From Amycolatopsis sp. 195334CR (GTDB taxonomy: Bacteria > Actinomycetota > Actinomycetes > Mycobacteriales > Pseudonocardiaceae): 64,000 bases of DNA. Below the pieces are notes generated by a model that searched no databases, was not told the origin of the DNA, and worked only from the letters and a program-made list of their open reading frames with translations. The position numbers were made by a program, and so were the translations under genes. This document shows, piece after piece, positions 25,657 through 33,876 of the stretch (position 1 is the first letter of the stretch; the number at the start of each line of letters is the position of its first letter). The stretch covers positions 496,001 to 560,000 of the forward strand of contig NZ_JAFJMJ010000004.1 in NCBI RefSeq assembly GCF_017309385.1, written 5' to 3'.

Positions 25657-26682
25657 ATGGTGCAGCCGGGTCGCCCGCCGGGTGGCGGGGTTCGTGGTGA
25701 GTCCGGGGCGTGCGCGGACTGGGTGCGGGCTGAGCTGGAGGGTTGCCCGGTGGAACTGGTGGAGGTCGCGGGCTTGTCGGCGTCGGGATGGGTGCGCAGC
25801 GGGGGCGAGGACGGCGCCCACGTCGGCCTGCTCGCGGACGCGGAGGCGGAATTGCCGCCGATCGTCGTGCACGGTCCGTCGATGCGGATCATCGACGGGG
25901 TGCACCGGGTCCGCGCCGCCGTGCGCCGCGGGTGTTCCCGGATCGCCGCGGTGCGGTATTCGGGCAGCGCGGAGGACGCGTTCGTGCTGTCGGTGTGGTT
26001 GAACCGCGCGCACGGGCTGCCGCTGGGCCGCGGGGACCGGCGGGCGGCGGCCGAGCGGATCCTCGCCTCGCACGGGCACTGGTCGGACCGCCGGATCGCG
26101 GCGGCGGTCGGACTGGCCGCGGGCACCGTGGCCGGCTTGCGCGCGTGTTCGACTGGGCAGAATGATCAGTTGGACAAGCGGGTGGGCCGGGACGGCCGCG
26201 GCCGCCCGGTGAACGCGGCGGTCGGCCGCCGCCTGGCCGGGAAACTGCTGGTGGAGGAGCCGGGCGCGTCGCTGCGCTCGGTGGCCCGCCGGGCCGGGGT
26301 CTCGCCCGCGACGGTGCAGGACGTGCGGCGGCGGCTGCGGGCCGGGGACGACCCGGTGCCCGCGCAGCGGCGCGGTTCCCGGCCCGCACCGGCGAGGCCG
26401 GGGCAGTCCTGGGTGGTCTCGGCCGCGGAGATGCGCCGGGCGCTGGAGCAGATGAAGCGGGATCCGGCGCTGCGGTTCAGCGAATCCGGCCGGATGCTGC
26501 TGCGCTGGCTGGACCGGCACGCCACCGGTATCGCCGAATGGGGCCAGCTGGTGCAGGCGGTGCCCAGCCACTGCCGCGCGCTGGTGGCGGAGTTCGCCAG
26601 GGTCTACGCGGCGGCCTGGGCGGATCTGGCCGGTTCGCTGGAGGACAGCGGTTCGGCCGAGCTCGAGATCGCCCAGGGCTAG
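25657..26682 (+). CDS. StrR-like pathway-specific regulator (ParB/Srx-type N-domain)
   Basis: A 341-residue protein resembling the StrR/NovG/Bbr/Dbv4 activators of antibiotic clusters: a ParB-like region at about residues 35-135 (EAELPPIVVHGPSMRIIDGV, HRVRAAVRRG, AFVLSVWLNRAHGLPLGRGD) and a downstream helix-turn-helix (SDRRIAAAVGLAAGTVAGLR; then SLRSVARRAGVSPATVQDVR). Start choice: ATG at 25657 has GGAG 5 bp upstream; ATG at 25630 lacks a site. It opens the NRPS-PKS cluster, 72 bp before the acyltransferase gene, and is the most likely direct activator. I found no good match to the StrR consensus GTTCGACTG-N11-CAGTCGAAC in the nearby promoters. Confidence 0.85.
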   Translation: MVQPGRPPGGGVRGESGACADWVRAELEGCPVELVEVAGLSASGWVRSGGEDGAHVGLLADAEAELPPIVVHGPSMRIIDGVHRVRAAVRRGCSRIAAVRYSGSAEDAFVLSVWLNRAHGLPLGRGDRRAAAERILASHGHWSDRRIAAAVGLAAGTVAGLRACSTGQNDQLDKRVGRDGRGRPVNAAVGRRLAGKLLVEEPGASLRSVARRAGVSPATVQDVRRRLRAGDDPVPAQRRGSRPAPARPGQSWVVSAAEMRRALEQMKRDPALRFSESGRMLLRWLDRHATGIAEWGQLVQAVPSHCRALVAEFARVYAAAWADLAGSLEDSGSAELEIAQG

Positions 26683-26754
26683 GCGGCGAACCGGCCCACC
26701 TGGAGCACGAAGCCCCACCGAGCAGACCCACCGGACAGTGCCGAGGAGACCGTC

Positions 26755-28050
26755 ATGCTGCACCCGATCCCGCTGACCGGTGCCACCGCCGCGGAACTCG
26801 AGGACCGCACCGCCGCGCTGGCCACCGAGCTGGAGACCGCCGCCGGCGGGCTGGCCGCGGTGGCCAAGGCGGTGCCGGTCGACCCCGCGCACCGCCACCG
26901 GCGCTGCGTGCTCGCCTACGACACCGCGCACGCGCTCGCCACCGTCCGCGACCGGGACACCCGGTGGCTGCTGACCCGGTCACCGGCCGACGGCGAACCG
27001 GCCACCGGCACGCCGTCGGTGGCGGTGCTGTTCGCCGGGTTCGGCAAGCTGTCGGTGGTGCGCGGGTCCGATCTGTACGACCGGCTCGGCCGGTTCCGCG
27101 CGGTGGCCGACCGGCTCAGCGACCTGCTCGTGGCCGAGTTCGGCGTGGACCCCCGGCGGGCCATGTTCGCTCCCGCCGACGACCCGCGGTCCGCGGAGTA
27201 CGAGGAACTGCTGCGCCGCAACACGATCGGGCACCCGGCGCTGTTCGTGCTGGAGTACGCGCTGCTGCGGGTGTGGCAGGACTGGGGTGTCGAACCGGCG
27301 ACGATGCTGTCCCACAGCCTCGGCGAGTACGTCGCCGCCACGGCCGCGGGCGTGCTCGACGCCGAGGACGCGCTGCGGCTGATCGTGCGCCGCGCGCTGA
27401 TGGTCGACGAACTGCCGCAGGGCCGGATGCTCGCGGTGTCGTTGTCCAGGGAAGGGCTGGAACCCTATCTGCGCGAAGGGCTCTGGCTGGCCGCGACGAA
27501 CGGGCCGGACGTGAGCATCGCGGCGGGCGGCACCGCCGACACCGAGGAACTGCGGGCCCGGCTGACCGCCGACGGCATCCGGTGCGGGCTGCTCGACACC
27601 ACCCACGCCTTCCACACGCCGAAGCTGGAGCCGGTGCGCCCGCGCCTGGTCGACCTGGCCGCGTCGATGACCAGGAAGCCGCCACGCCTGCGGTACGTGT
27701 CGTGCCTGACCGGGACCCGGCTGAACCCGCGGCAGGCCACCGATCCCGAGCACTGGGGGCGGCACATGTGCTCACCGGTGCTGTTCAACGAGGGGCTGCG
27801 CGCGCTGTGGCGCCGCCCGCCGGGGGTGGTGCTGGAGATCGGGCCCGAGCAGACGGCGCTGAACATGGCCACCCGCTTCCTCGCCTCCAGCGGCGCCGAA
27901 CCGGCGCCCGTGGTGGCTTCGCTGGCACCGTCCCCGTACTGGGAGTCCGACACCGACAGCCTGCTGGCGGCCGCCGCGCGCCTGTGGCTGGAGGGCGTGC
28001 CGGTGAACTGGGACGCGATCCGCTCCGACCGGGCCGCGGCGGAGAACTGA
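26755..28050 (+). CDS. Discrete polyketide acyltransferase (trans-acting AT)
   Basis: A 431-residue free-standing acyltransferase. Residues 1-85 look like a KS-to-AT linker (RRCVLAYDTAHALATVRD); residues 88-400 are the AT fold. The nucleophile is Ser188 in LSHSLGEYVAATAAG (usual GHSxGE, here SHSLGE) and the specificity/His motif is HAFH at residues 284-287, the malonyl-type signature. The usual FPGQGSQ is changed to FAGFGKL, so the oxyanion loop is atypical. It looks derived from a cis-AT module rather than from FabD. Its likely client is the module ending at 57180, whose own AT lacks the nucleophile. It is followed after 17 bp by a type II thioesterase. Confidence 0.85.
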   Translation: MLHPIPLTGATAAELEDRTAALATELETAAGGLAAVAKAVPVDPAHRHRRCVLAYDTAHALATVRDRDTRWLLTRSPADGEPATGTPSVAVLFAGFGKLSVVRGSDLYDRLGRFRAVADRLSDLLVAEFGVDPRRAMFAPADDPRSAEYEELLRRNTIGHPALFVLEYALLRVWQDWGVEPATMLSHSLGEYVAATAAGVLDAEDALRLIVRRALMVDELPQGRMLAVSLSREGLEPYLREGLWLAATNGPDVSIAAGGTADTEELRARLTADGIRCGLLDTTHAFHTPKLEPVRPRLVDLAASMTRKPPRLRYVSCLTGTRLNPRQATDPEHWGRHMCSPVLFNEGLRALWRRPPGVVLEIGPEQTALNMATRFLASSGAEPAPVVASLAPSPYWESDTDSLLAAAARLWLEGVPVNWDAIRSDRAAAEN

Positions 28051-28067
28051 GAACAGGAGTGCACGAC

Positions 28068-28832
28068 ATGGCCGGAACGACCCGCAATCCCTGGGTGCTC
28101 ACCCCGCAGCCCCGGCCCGGCGCGGCACTGCGGCTGATCTGCCTGCCGCACGCGGGCGGCGGCGCGGCGGCCTACCGGGACTGGCCGGGCTGCTTCAGCA
28201 GTGACGTCGAGGTCAACCTGGTGCAGCTGCCCGGCCGCGAGAACCGGATGTTCGACACCCCGCACTCGCGGATGGACACCCTGGTCCCGGCGCTGGCCGA
28301 GCACCTCGCCCCGCTCACCTCGGGCCGGTACGCCCTGTTCGGGCACAGCATGGGCGCGCTGGTGGCGTTCGAGCTGAGCCGGTACCTCCGCGCGGAGCGG
28401 CGGCCGGAGGTGCTGATCGTGTCCGGGCACCACGCCCCGCACCTGGAGTGCACCGGCCCGCACCGGCACGCGCTGTCGGAGGCCGAACTGGTCGAGGCGC
28501 TGCACGAGCTGGGCGGGCTGTCGGCCGAGGTGCTCGGCAACCCCGAGTACCTGAAGCTGGTGCTGCCCACCGTCCGCGCCGATCTGGCCGTGGTGGAGGA
28601 GTACACGTGGCCGGGCGGGGAACCGCTGACCCACGACCTGGTCGCGCTGGGCGGGGCCGAGGACCGGATGGTGCCGCCCGCCGACCTGCGCGCGTGGGAG
28701 CGCCACACCACCGCGCGGTTCAGCCACCGGATCTTCCCCGGCGGGCACTTCTACCTGCAGGACCAGCTCGTCGACGTGCTCGACGAGGTGCGCCGCGCGC
28801 TCGTCCCGGCGGACCAGCGCGCGGCGCGGTAG
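28068..28832 (+). CDS. Type II thioesterase
   Basis: A 254-residue alpha/beta hydrolase of the GrsT type: LICLPHAGGGAAAYRDW near residue 24, nucleophile in FGHSMGALVAFELSR near residue 92, Asp in LGGAEDRMVPP and the catalytic His in FPGGHFYLQDQ near the C-terminus. Such enzymes clear mis-primed or stalled acyl groups from carrier domains, here possibly also editing loads placed by the discrete AT. It ends directly against the convergent A-T gene with no spacer (28832/28833). Confidence 0.92.
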   Translation: MAGTTRNPWVLTPQPRPGAALRLICLPHAGGGAAAYRDWPGCFSSDVEVNLVQLPGRENRMFDTPHSRMDTLVPALAEHLAPLTSGRYALFGHSMGALVAFELSRYLRAERRPEVLIVSGHHAPHLECTGPHRHALSEAELVEALHELGGLSAEVLGNPEYLKLVLPTVRADLAVVEEYTWPGGEPLTHDLVALGGAEDRMVPPADLRAWERHTTARFSHRIFPGGHFYLQDQLVDVLDEVRRALVPADQRAAR

Positions 28833-30512
28833 TCAGCGTTCGTCCAGCGAACGCGCCAGCTCGCCCGCGGTTTCGGCGAGCAGGAGGTCGGCGAGCGCGA
28901 TCGGCAGCCCGGTCGCCCGCCGCAACTCCGCGGCGACCCGGTTCATCCGCAGCGAGTCGCCGCCGAGTTCGAAGAAGTTGTCGTCCATGCCGACCGCGTC
29001 CACGCCGAGCACCGCCTGCCAGGTCTCGGCGACCAGCTTCTCGGCCGGGGTGACCGGGGCGGGACCCGCCTCGGTCACCGGCTCGCCGGGTACCGGCAGC
29101 GCCGCGGTGTCCACCTTCCCGTTGGGGGACAACGGCAGTGCCGGGAGCTGGAGCAGCGACGACGGCACGAGGTAGGCGGGCACCCGCTCGGCCAGCCACG
29201 CCCGGAGCGCGGTCAGGTCGAGCCCATCGGTTTCGGGCACCACGTACGCGAGCAGCCGGGCACCGCCCGCCTGGTCCGGCACCCCCAGCGCGGCGGCGGC
29301 ACGGACGTCGGGGTGCTCGCCGAGGCAGGCTTCCAGTTCACCGGGTTCGACCCGGAAACCGCGGATCTTCACCTGCCGGTCGGCCCGGCCGAGGAACTCC
29401 AGCGTGCCGTCGGAGAGCCGTCGCACCAGGTCGCCGGTGCGGTAGCGCCGCGTGCCGCCCGGCCCGGCGACGAACCGGGTGGCCGTCGCGCCGGGCCGGT
29501 CGTGGTAACCCCGGGCCAGGTTCACCCCGCTCACGTAGAGTTGCCCGATTTCCCCGTCCGGCACCGGCACGAGCTTGTCGTCCAGCACCTGCGCGGTGAC
29601 CCCGGCCAGCGGGTGCCCGATCGGCATCGTGCTCCGGCCGTCCGCGGCCAGTTCGCCGAGGCCGGGCTGGAGGGTGGTGAAGGTGGTGCACTCGGTCGGG
29701 CCGTAGCCGTTCACCAGCCGCGTTCCCGGTGCCAGGGCGGCGGCTTGGCGCACGACGTCGGCACGCACGGTGTCGCCGCCGGCGAACAGCAGGCGCAGCC
29801 CGCCCGGCAGCCGTTTCTCCGCGGTGACGAGTTCGTGGAACAGTCCCGCGGTGAGCCACGCGACGCTGACCCGCGCCCACTCCAGGAATTCGAGCAGGTC
29901 ACCGGTGCCCAGCGCACCGGGCGGTGCGATGGCGAGGGTGGCGCCGCGGGTGAGCGCGCCCCAGATCTCGAAGGTGGAGGCGTCGAAGGCCAGCGGCGCG
30001 TACTGCAGGACACGGTCGCCCGGCTCGATGCCGAGCCCCGGCTCGGACACCAGGTTCACCACGGCCTCGTGGGTGGCCACCACGCCCTTGGGCACGCCGG
30101 TGGAACCGGAGGTGTAGACGAGGTAGGCGGAGTTGCCCGGCAGCGGCGGCTCCGGAACCACACCGTCCACAGTGTCCAGTTCGGCGGTGCCGGTGAGCAC
30201 GAGCCGCGCACCCGAGTCGGCGATCACCCGGTCCCGGTGCGCGGGCGGGTGTCCCGGATCCAGCGGGACGTAGAAACCTCCGCACTTCAGCACGGCGAGC
30301 ATCAGCACCACGGCCTCGGCGCCGCGCGGGACCTGGAGCGCGACCGGGGTTTCGCGGCGCACCCCCAGCGCGGCCAGCGCACCGGCCAGCTCGTCCGAGC
30401 GGGCCTTCAGCGCGGCGTAGCTGAGCGTGCCGCCGGGATGGTGCAGGGCGATCGCGTCGGGGGAGACCGCCGCCTGGCGGTCGACGAGTTCGGGCACGGT
30501 GTCGCTGGTCAT
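28833..30512 (-). CDS. Free-standing NRPS A-T didomain, Val-like specificity
   Basis: A 559-residue adenylation-thiolation protein. A-domain cores: YLVYTSGSTGVPKG, FDASTFEIWGAL, NGYGPTE, YRTGDLVRRL and SPNGKVD. By alignment to GrsA the ten-residue code reads D-A-F-W-L-A-G-T-F-K, one change from a well-known valine code (DAFWLGGTFK). The carrier domain (about residues 480-555) has [15 protein letters not shown] with the pantetheine Ser. No condensation domain is present, so it should load an amino acid as starter or hand it over in trans. The start overlaps the ATP-grasp stop by 4 bp, so the two are made together. Confidence 0.9.
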   Translation of the reverse strand: MTSDTVPELVDRQAAVSPDAIALHHPGGTLSYAALKARSDELAGALAALGVRRETPVALQVPRGAEAVVLMLAVLKCGGFYVPLDPGHPPAHRDRVIADSGARLVLTGTAELDTVDGVVPEPPLPGNSAYLVYTSGSTGVPKGVVATHEAVVNLVSEPGLGIEPGDRVLQYAPLAFDASTFEIWGALTRGATLAIAPPGALGTGDLLEFLEWARVSVAWLTAGLFHELVTAEKRLPGGLRLLFAGGDTVRADVVRQAAALAPGTRLVNGYGPTECTTFTTLQPGLGELAADGRSTMPIGHPLAGVTAQVLDDKLVPVPDGEIGQLYVSGVNLARGYHDRPGATATRFVAGPGGTRRYRTGDLVRRLSDGTLEFLGRADRQVKIRGFRVEPGELEACLGEHPDVRAAAALGVPDQAGGARLLAYVVPETDGLDLTALRAWLAERVPAYLVPSSLLQLPALPLSPNGKVDTAALPVPGEPVTEAGPAPVTPAEKLVAETWQAVLGVDAVGMDDNFFELGGDSLRMNRVAAELRRATGLPIALADLLLAETAGELARSLDER

Positions 30513-31750
30513 CGGGCCACCTCCGGTTCGGCCGCCGCGCGAAGGGTTTCGCCGACGAGCTGGCTGAGGAATCGCAACTGGGTGTGGTCGGCCACGGCGC
30601 CGTACACCGTGCCGATCCGGCTGCTCGCGCCGGTCGCGACGGCGGGCAGCACACGGGGCAGGTCGGCGAGGTCGACCTTGCTCACCCCGGGCAGGGCGCG
30701 GACGGCACCCGCCCCGCTGACCTGCCGCACCACCCGCGCGCCGTCGGGCGGCAGCACGAAGTACTGGAAGGACACCCGGTCCCAGCGGGGGCGGTCCGGG
30801 ACCGCGCCGGTGCCGAGCGCGGCCAGCAGCGCGAGCCGGATCAGGTCCGGGCCACCGGCGCGGCGGACCAGATCGGCCACGTGCCCGCCGAGTCGCCCGT
30901 TGACCTCGATCAACCGCGGTCCGGCCGCGGTGAGCTTGAGCTCGGTGTGGGTGAGGCCGTGCCGGAGCCCGAGGGCGGCGAGCGCGCGCCGGGTCAGGTC
31001 CTCGGTCTCGGCCCGCAGCTCGCCGGGCAGGTCGGCCGGGACGAACATGCCGGTCTCCCGGAACCCGGTGGTGAGCGGGAACTTCCCGGTGACCGCGAGC
31101 GGCACGGTGGTGCCGCCGGAGGTCAGCGACTCCACGCTGACGTAGTCGCCCCACGCGCCGAGCGGCTCGCCGACCAGGTATTCCTCCAGCACCAACCGGG
31201 TCTCCGGACCGGCGAGCAGGCGGTCGGCCAGTTCCCTGCCTTCCTCGGCGGAGCGGACCAGGTAGGTGTTCCGGCTGGAGCCGCCGACCGCGGGCTTGAG
31301 CACCGCGGGCAGGCCGACCGCGGTCAGCGCGGCCTCGAACTCGTCCGGGGTGTCGACACGCGCGATGCGGGTGGTGTCCACCCCGGCCGCCGCGAACGCG
31401 GCCCGCTGGGCGGCCTTGTCGGTCAGCCGTTCCGCGGTTTCCGTGTCCTGGTAGGGAAGTCCCAGCAGCTCGGCCAGTTCGGCGGTGCGCCGGAGCTGGT
31501 ACTCGGCGAAGGTGACGATCCCGGCCACGCCCCGCCGCCGCAGTGCCGCGGCGGTGCGCCGGGTGTCCCAGCCGGTGGTGTCGAGGGTTTCGCCGAGGTC
31601 GGCGAGCAGGCCGGCCACCTCGGCCGGGTGCTCGTCGGCCCGGTCGTAGACGAAGAGCGGGGTGCACAGCCCCCGCGCGGCCCGCAGCACGTCGGCGGGC
31701 CCGGCCGAGCCGAGGTCGTAGACGACCGCGACCTCCGGCGATGTGGACAT
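30509..31750 (-). CDS. ATP-grasp carboxylate-amine ligase
   Basis: A 413-residue ATP-grasp enzyme. Visible motifs: LPAVLKPAVGGSSRNTYLV (ATP-binding Lys and glycine loop, about residue 150), LVLEEYLVGEPLG, and the metal-binding end LIEVNGRLGGHVADLVRRAG (about residue 285). This arrangement matches the biotin carboxylase-like L-amino-acid ligases (BacD/DdaF-type) that join two amino acids, or an amino acid and a carboxylate, through an acyl phosphate. In one transcript with a Val-like A-T protein, it may build a dipeptide or cap an amino group before or after assembly. The substrate cannot be read from sequence. Confidence 0.87.
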   Translation of the reverse strand: MSTSPEVAVVYDLGSAGPADVLRAARGLCTPLFVYDRADEHPAEVAGLLADLGETLDTTGWDTRRTAAALRRRGVAGIVTFAEYQLRRTAELAELLGLPYQDTETAERLTDKAAQRAAFAAAGVDTTRIARVDTPDEFEAALTAVGLPAVLKPAVGGSSRNTYLVRSAEEGRELADRLLAGPETRLVLEEYLVGEPLGAWGDYVSVESLTSGGTTVPLAVTGKFPLTTGFRETGMFVPADLPGELRAETEDLTRRALAALGLRHGLTHTELKLTAAGPRLIEVNGRLGGHVADLVRRAGGPDLIRLALLAALGTGAVPDRPRWDRVSFQYFVLPPDGARVVRQVSGAGAVRALPGVSKVDLADLPRVLPAVATGASSRIGTVYGAVADHTQLRFLSQLVGETLRAAAEPEVAR

Positions 31751-31888
31751 GGATCACTCCCGGGACGGTTTTCGGCGGGGATTCGCGCGGCCGACTCTAT
31801 CGGCGTTCCCCGGTTCTTGTCATCGACGCCGAACCGCGGGAAATGGCTGGACAACGAACACGATTGCCCGATCGGGGGGTGCGGTGCG
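31751..31888. promoter_or_regulatory. Divergent promoter with long imperfect dyad
   Basis: Between the ATP-grasp and DUF4096 genes, TTCCCCGGTTC (31806-31816) is inverted against GAACCGCGGGAA (31831-31842) with one bulged base and a 14-bp spacer; a second inverted pair, TCGGCGT (31800-31806) and ACGCCGA (31826-31832), overlaps it. GGGGGG at 31873-31878 may be the ribosome-binding site of the rightward gene. It is a likely regulator-binding site controlling both directions. Confidence 0.45.
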
Positions 31889-32383
31889 ATGGTCCGTTCC
31901 ATGGCCGATGCGTTGATCCGGAGATTGGTTCCCGACGAGTTGTGGGAATTGGTGGAACCGTTGTTGCCGAAAGCCCCGAAACGCCCGCAGGGCGGCGGCC
32001 GGGCCCGGGCCGAGTCGCGCCGGGTGTTCGCCGCGGTGGCGCTCGTGCTCAGCGGGCAGACCTCGTGGCGGTCGGTGCCGCCCGCGTTCGGGGTGGCCGT
32101 GCCGACCGCCCACCGCTGGTTCGCGCGGTGGACCGTGGCCGGGGTGTGGGACCGGCTCGCGCTCGCCGCCGAAAGCCGGGAAATCGAACCTGAACTGGCG
32201 GAATGGCTGCACGTGCTGGTCGAGTCCGCAGTGCGCAGGGCGGGTGCGACCGATCAGCGGAGCCTGTCCGCGATGGCCGCGGGCGCGCCGGCCGAGGTGC
32301 CGGTGCGGCGGCAGGCCGCGGTGTCCCGCGGCGATGTCCAAATGAGACGGCGCGAACCGGGGCCGGTCCGCGTCGCGGTCTGA
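31889..32383 (+). CDS. DUF4096 protein (IS5-type transposase N-terminal domain only)
   Basis: A 164-residue protein. Residues 8-90 match the helix-turn-helix DUF4096 domain found at the N-terminus of IS5-group transposases (LVPDELWELVEPLLPKAPKR, FGVAVPTAHRWFARWTVAGV). The DDE catalytic domain that should follow is missing; instead there is about 70 residues of unrelated Ala/Arg-rich sequence. No inverted repeats or target-site duplications were seen. Two readings are possible: a decayed transposase fragment, or a domesticated DNA-binding protein serving the cluster. ATG at 31889 was chosen; ATG at 31901 is an alternative. Confidence 0.65.
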   Translation: MVRSMADALIRRLVPDELWELVEPLLPKAPKRPQGGGRARAESRRVFAAVALVLSGQTSWRSVPPAFGVAVPTAHRWFARWTVAGVWDRLALAAESREIEPELAEWLHVLVESAVRRAGATDQRSLSAMAAGAPAEVPVRRQAAVSRGDVQMRRREPGPVRVAV

Positions 32384-32620
32384 ACCGACCTGAGGAAATG
32401 TGTTTGTCCCTGCTGTCTTCGTTCGCCGCGAGTGGTGTTCAAGGTGGCTTGCGCCCGCGCTTTCCGGTGGTAGTGTCGAAGCCGTCCGGTGGTCGTCGGC
32501 AGTTGATTACCGAATTTGTTTCCCGACCGGCGCGGCCGCATCTGTTCCTTTGTCGGAGCGCAATTCATGGTTCGGTTTGTTTCCCATGCTTGCGGCACTA
32601 ATACCTCGGAGGTTGCTGGC
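32384..32620. promoter_or_regulatory. Promoter region of the PLP enzyme/assembly-line operon
   Basis: This 237-bp AT-richer gap carries a 10-bp direct repeat TTTGTTTCCC at 32515-32524 and 32576-32585, a related TTTGTCCC near 32403, and TTCCTTTG (32545-32552) followed by AATT (32562-32565), a block that resembles 25561-25580 upstream of the StrR-like gene. CGGAGG at 32607-32612 lies 8 bp before the GTG of the next gene. It probably drives the long operon 32621-64000. Confidence 0.45.
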
Positions 32621-33859
32621 GTGTGCGGCGGTCGGATGGAGCTTGCCGATCCGGAACTGGGCGGCGTGCCGCGCTTCGACATCGCGCGGGCGCGGGCGGA
32701 GACCACCGGCTGTGCCGGGGTGATCCATCTGAACAACGCGGGTTCGGCGCTGATGCCGGCACCGGTGCTGGACCGGGTGGTCGGGCACCTCGAACTGGAG
32801 GCGCGGATCGGCGGGTACGAGGCCGCCGAACTGGCCGAGGCGGCGGTGCTCGGCGTCTACGAGTCGGCGGGTGCCCTGCTCGGCTGCCTGCCGTCGGAGA
32901 TCGCGCTCACCGAGAACGCCTCGCGGGCCTGGCAGGCCGCGGTGCGGGCGGTGCCGCTGGCGGCGGGGGACCGGATCGTGGTCGGCGCGGCCGAGTACGT
33001 GAGCAACCACCTGGTGCTCCAGGCGGTCCGGCAGGCCACCGGGGCCAGGGTCACCGTGGTGCCGGACGACGAGCACGGCCGGTTCGACCTCGAGTTCTTC
33101 CGCGAAGTGCTCGACGAGCGCACGAAACTGGTGGCGCTGACCCACGTGCCGGTCTACGGCGGGCCGGTGAACCCGGTGCGCGAGGTCGGGCGGCTGCTCC
33201 GCGACGCACCGGCGTTCTACCTGGTCGACGCCTGCCAGACGGCCGGGCAGCTGCGGCTGGACGTGGCCGACATCGGCTGCGACCTGCTGACCACGGCCGG
33301 CCGCAAGTACCTGCGCGGCCCGCGCGGGACCGGGCTGCTCTACGTGAACTCGGCGCGGATGTCCGAGCTGCGGGGTACCTGCCTGGACACTCGCGGCCTG
33401 CGCTGGTCCGGCAACGGTGAGGTCAGCGCCCGCCAGGACGCGCGGTTGTTCGAGACCTGGGAAGCCAGTTTCGCCATCCGGCTGGGGCTCGGCGCCGCCA
33501 TCGACTACGCGCTGGACTGGGGCATCGACGCGATCTGGGAACGGATCCTGCTGCTGTCGGCGCGGCTGACCGAACGGCTGGGGTACGTGCCGGGCGTGCT
33601 CCTGCCCGACGACGCGCTGGTGGCGCCGAGCGGGCTGGTCCGGTTCCGGCTGCCGGGCGCCGATCCGCACCGCATCCGCGGGGAACTCCACCGCGGCGGG
33701 GTGAACGTCTCGGTCTCCGAGCGCGAGCTGGCGCCGCTGGATCCCGCGCAGCGCCACGAAACCGCGCAGCTGCGTGCCTCGGTCCACTACTACAACACCG
33801 AAGACGAGATCGACCGCTTCGGTGACGCACTCGAACTGCTGCTCAAAAAGGACGCCTGA
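32621..33859 (+). CDS. Class V PLP-dependent aminotransferase / cysteine desulfurase-like
   Basis: A 412-residue fold-type I PLP enzyme. The start is GTG at 32621, set by GGAGG 8 bp upstream; ATG at 32636 is an alternative. Motifs: [20 protein letters not shown] at the N-terminus, [20 protein letters not shown] carrying the PLP-contacting Asp, [19 protein letters not shown] with the Schiff-base Lys, and [16 protein letters not shown] at the C-terminus. The family includes cysteine desulfurases, isopenicillin N epimerase-like racemases and aminotransferases. The active-site Cys loop typical of desulfurases is not evident, so an aminotransferase, lyase or racemase tailoring role is more likely. 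It starts the assembly-line operon, 17 bp before the first PKS-NRPS gene. Confidence 0.82.
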   Translation: MCGGRMELADPELGGVPRFDIARARAETTGCAGVIHLNNAGSALMPAPVLDRVVGHLELEARIGGYEAAELAEAAVLGVYESAGALLGCLPSEIALTENASRAWQAAVRAVPLAAGDRIVVGAAEYVSNHLVLQAVRQATGARVTVVPDDEHGRFDLEFFREVLDERTKLVALTHVPVYGGPVNPVREVGRLLRDAPAFYLVDACQTAGQLRLDVADIGCDLLTTAGRKYLRGPRGTGLLYVNSARMSELRGTCLDTRGLRWSGNGEVSARQDARLFETWEASFAIRLGLGAAIDYALDWGIDAIWERILLLSARLTERLGYVPGVLLPDDALVAPSGLVRFRLPGADPHRIRGELHRGGVNVSVSERELAPLDPAQRHETAQLRASVHYYNTEDEIDRFGDALELLLKKDA

Positions 33860-33876
33860 GAACAGGGGAAGACTCG

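Noticed and set aside
31889..32383. A complete insertion sequence
   Set aside because: No DDE domain, terminal inverted repeats or target duplication could be found around the DUF4096 gene.
25657..32620. StrR consensus binding sites (GTTCGACTG-N11-CAGTCGAAC)
   Set aside because: Searched by eye in the gaps at 25274-25656, 31751-31888 and 32384-32620; only partial GTTC/GAAC pairs with wrong spacing were found.
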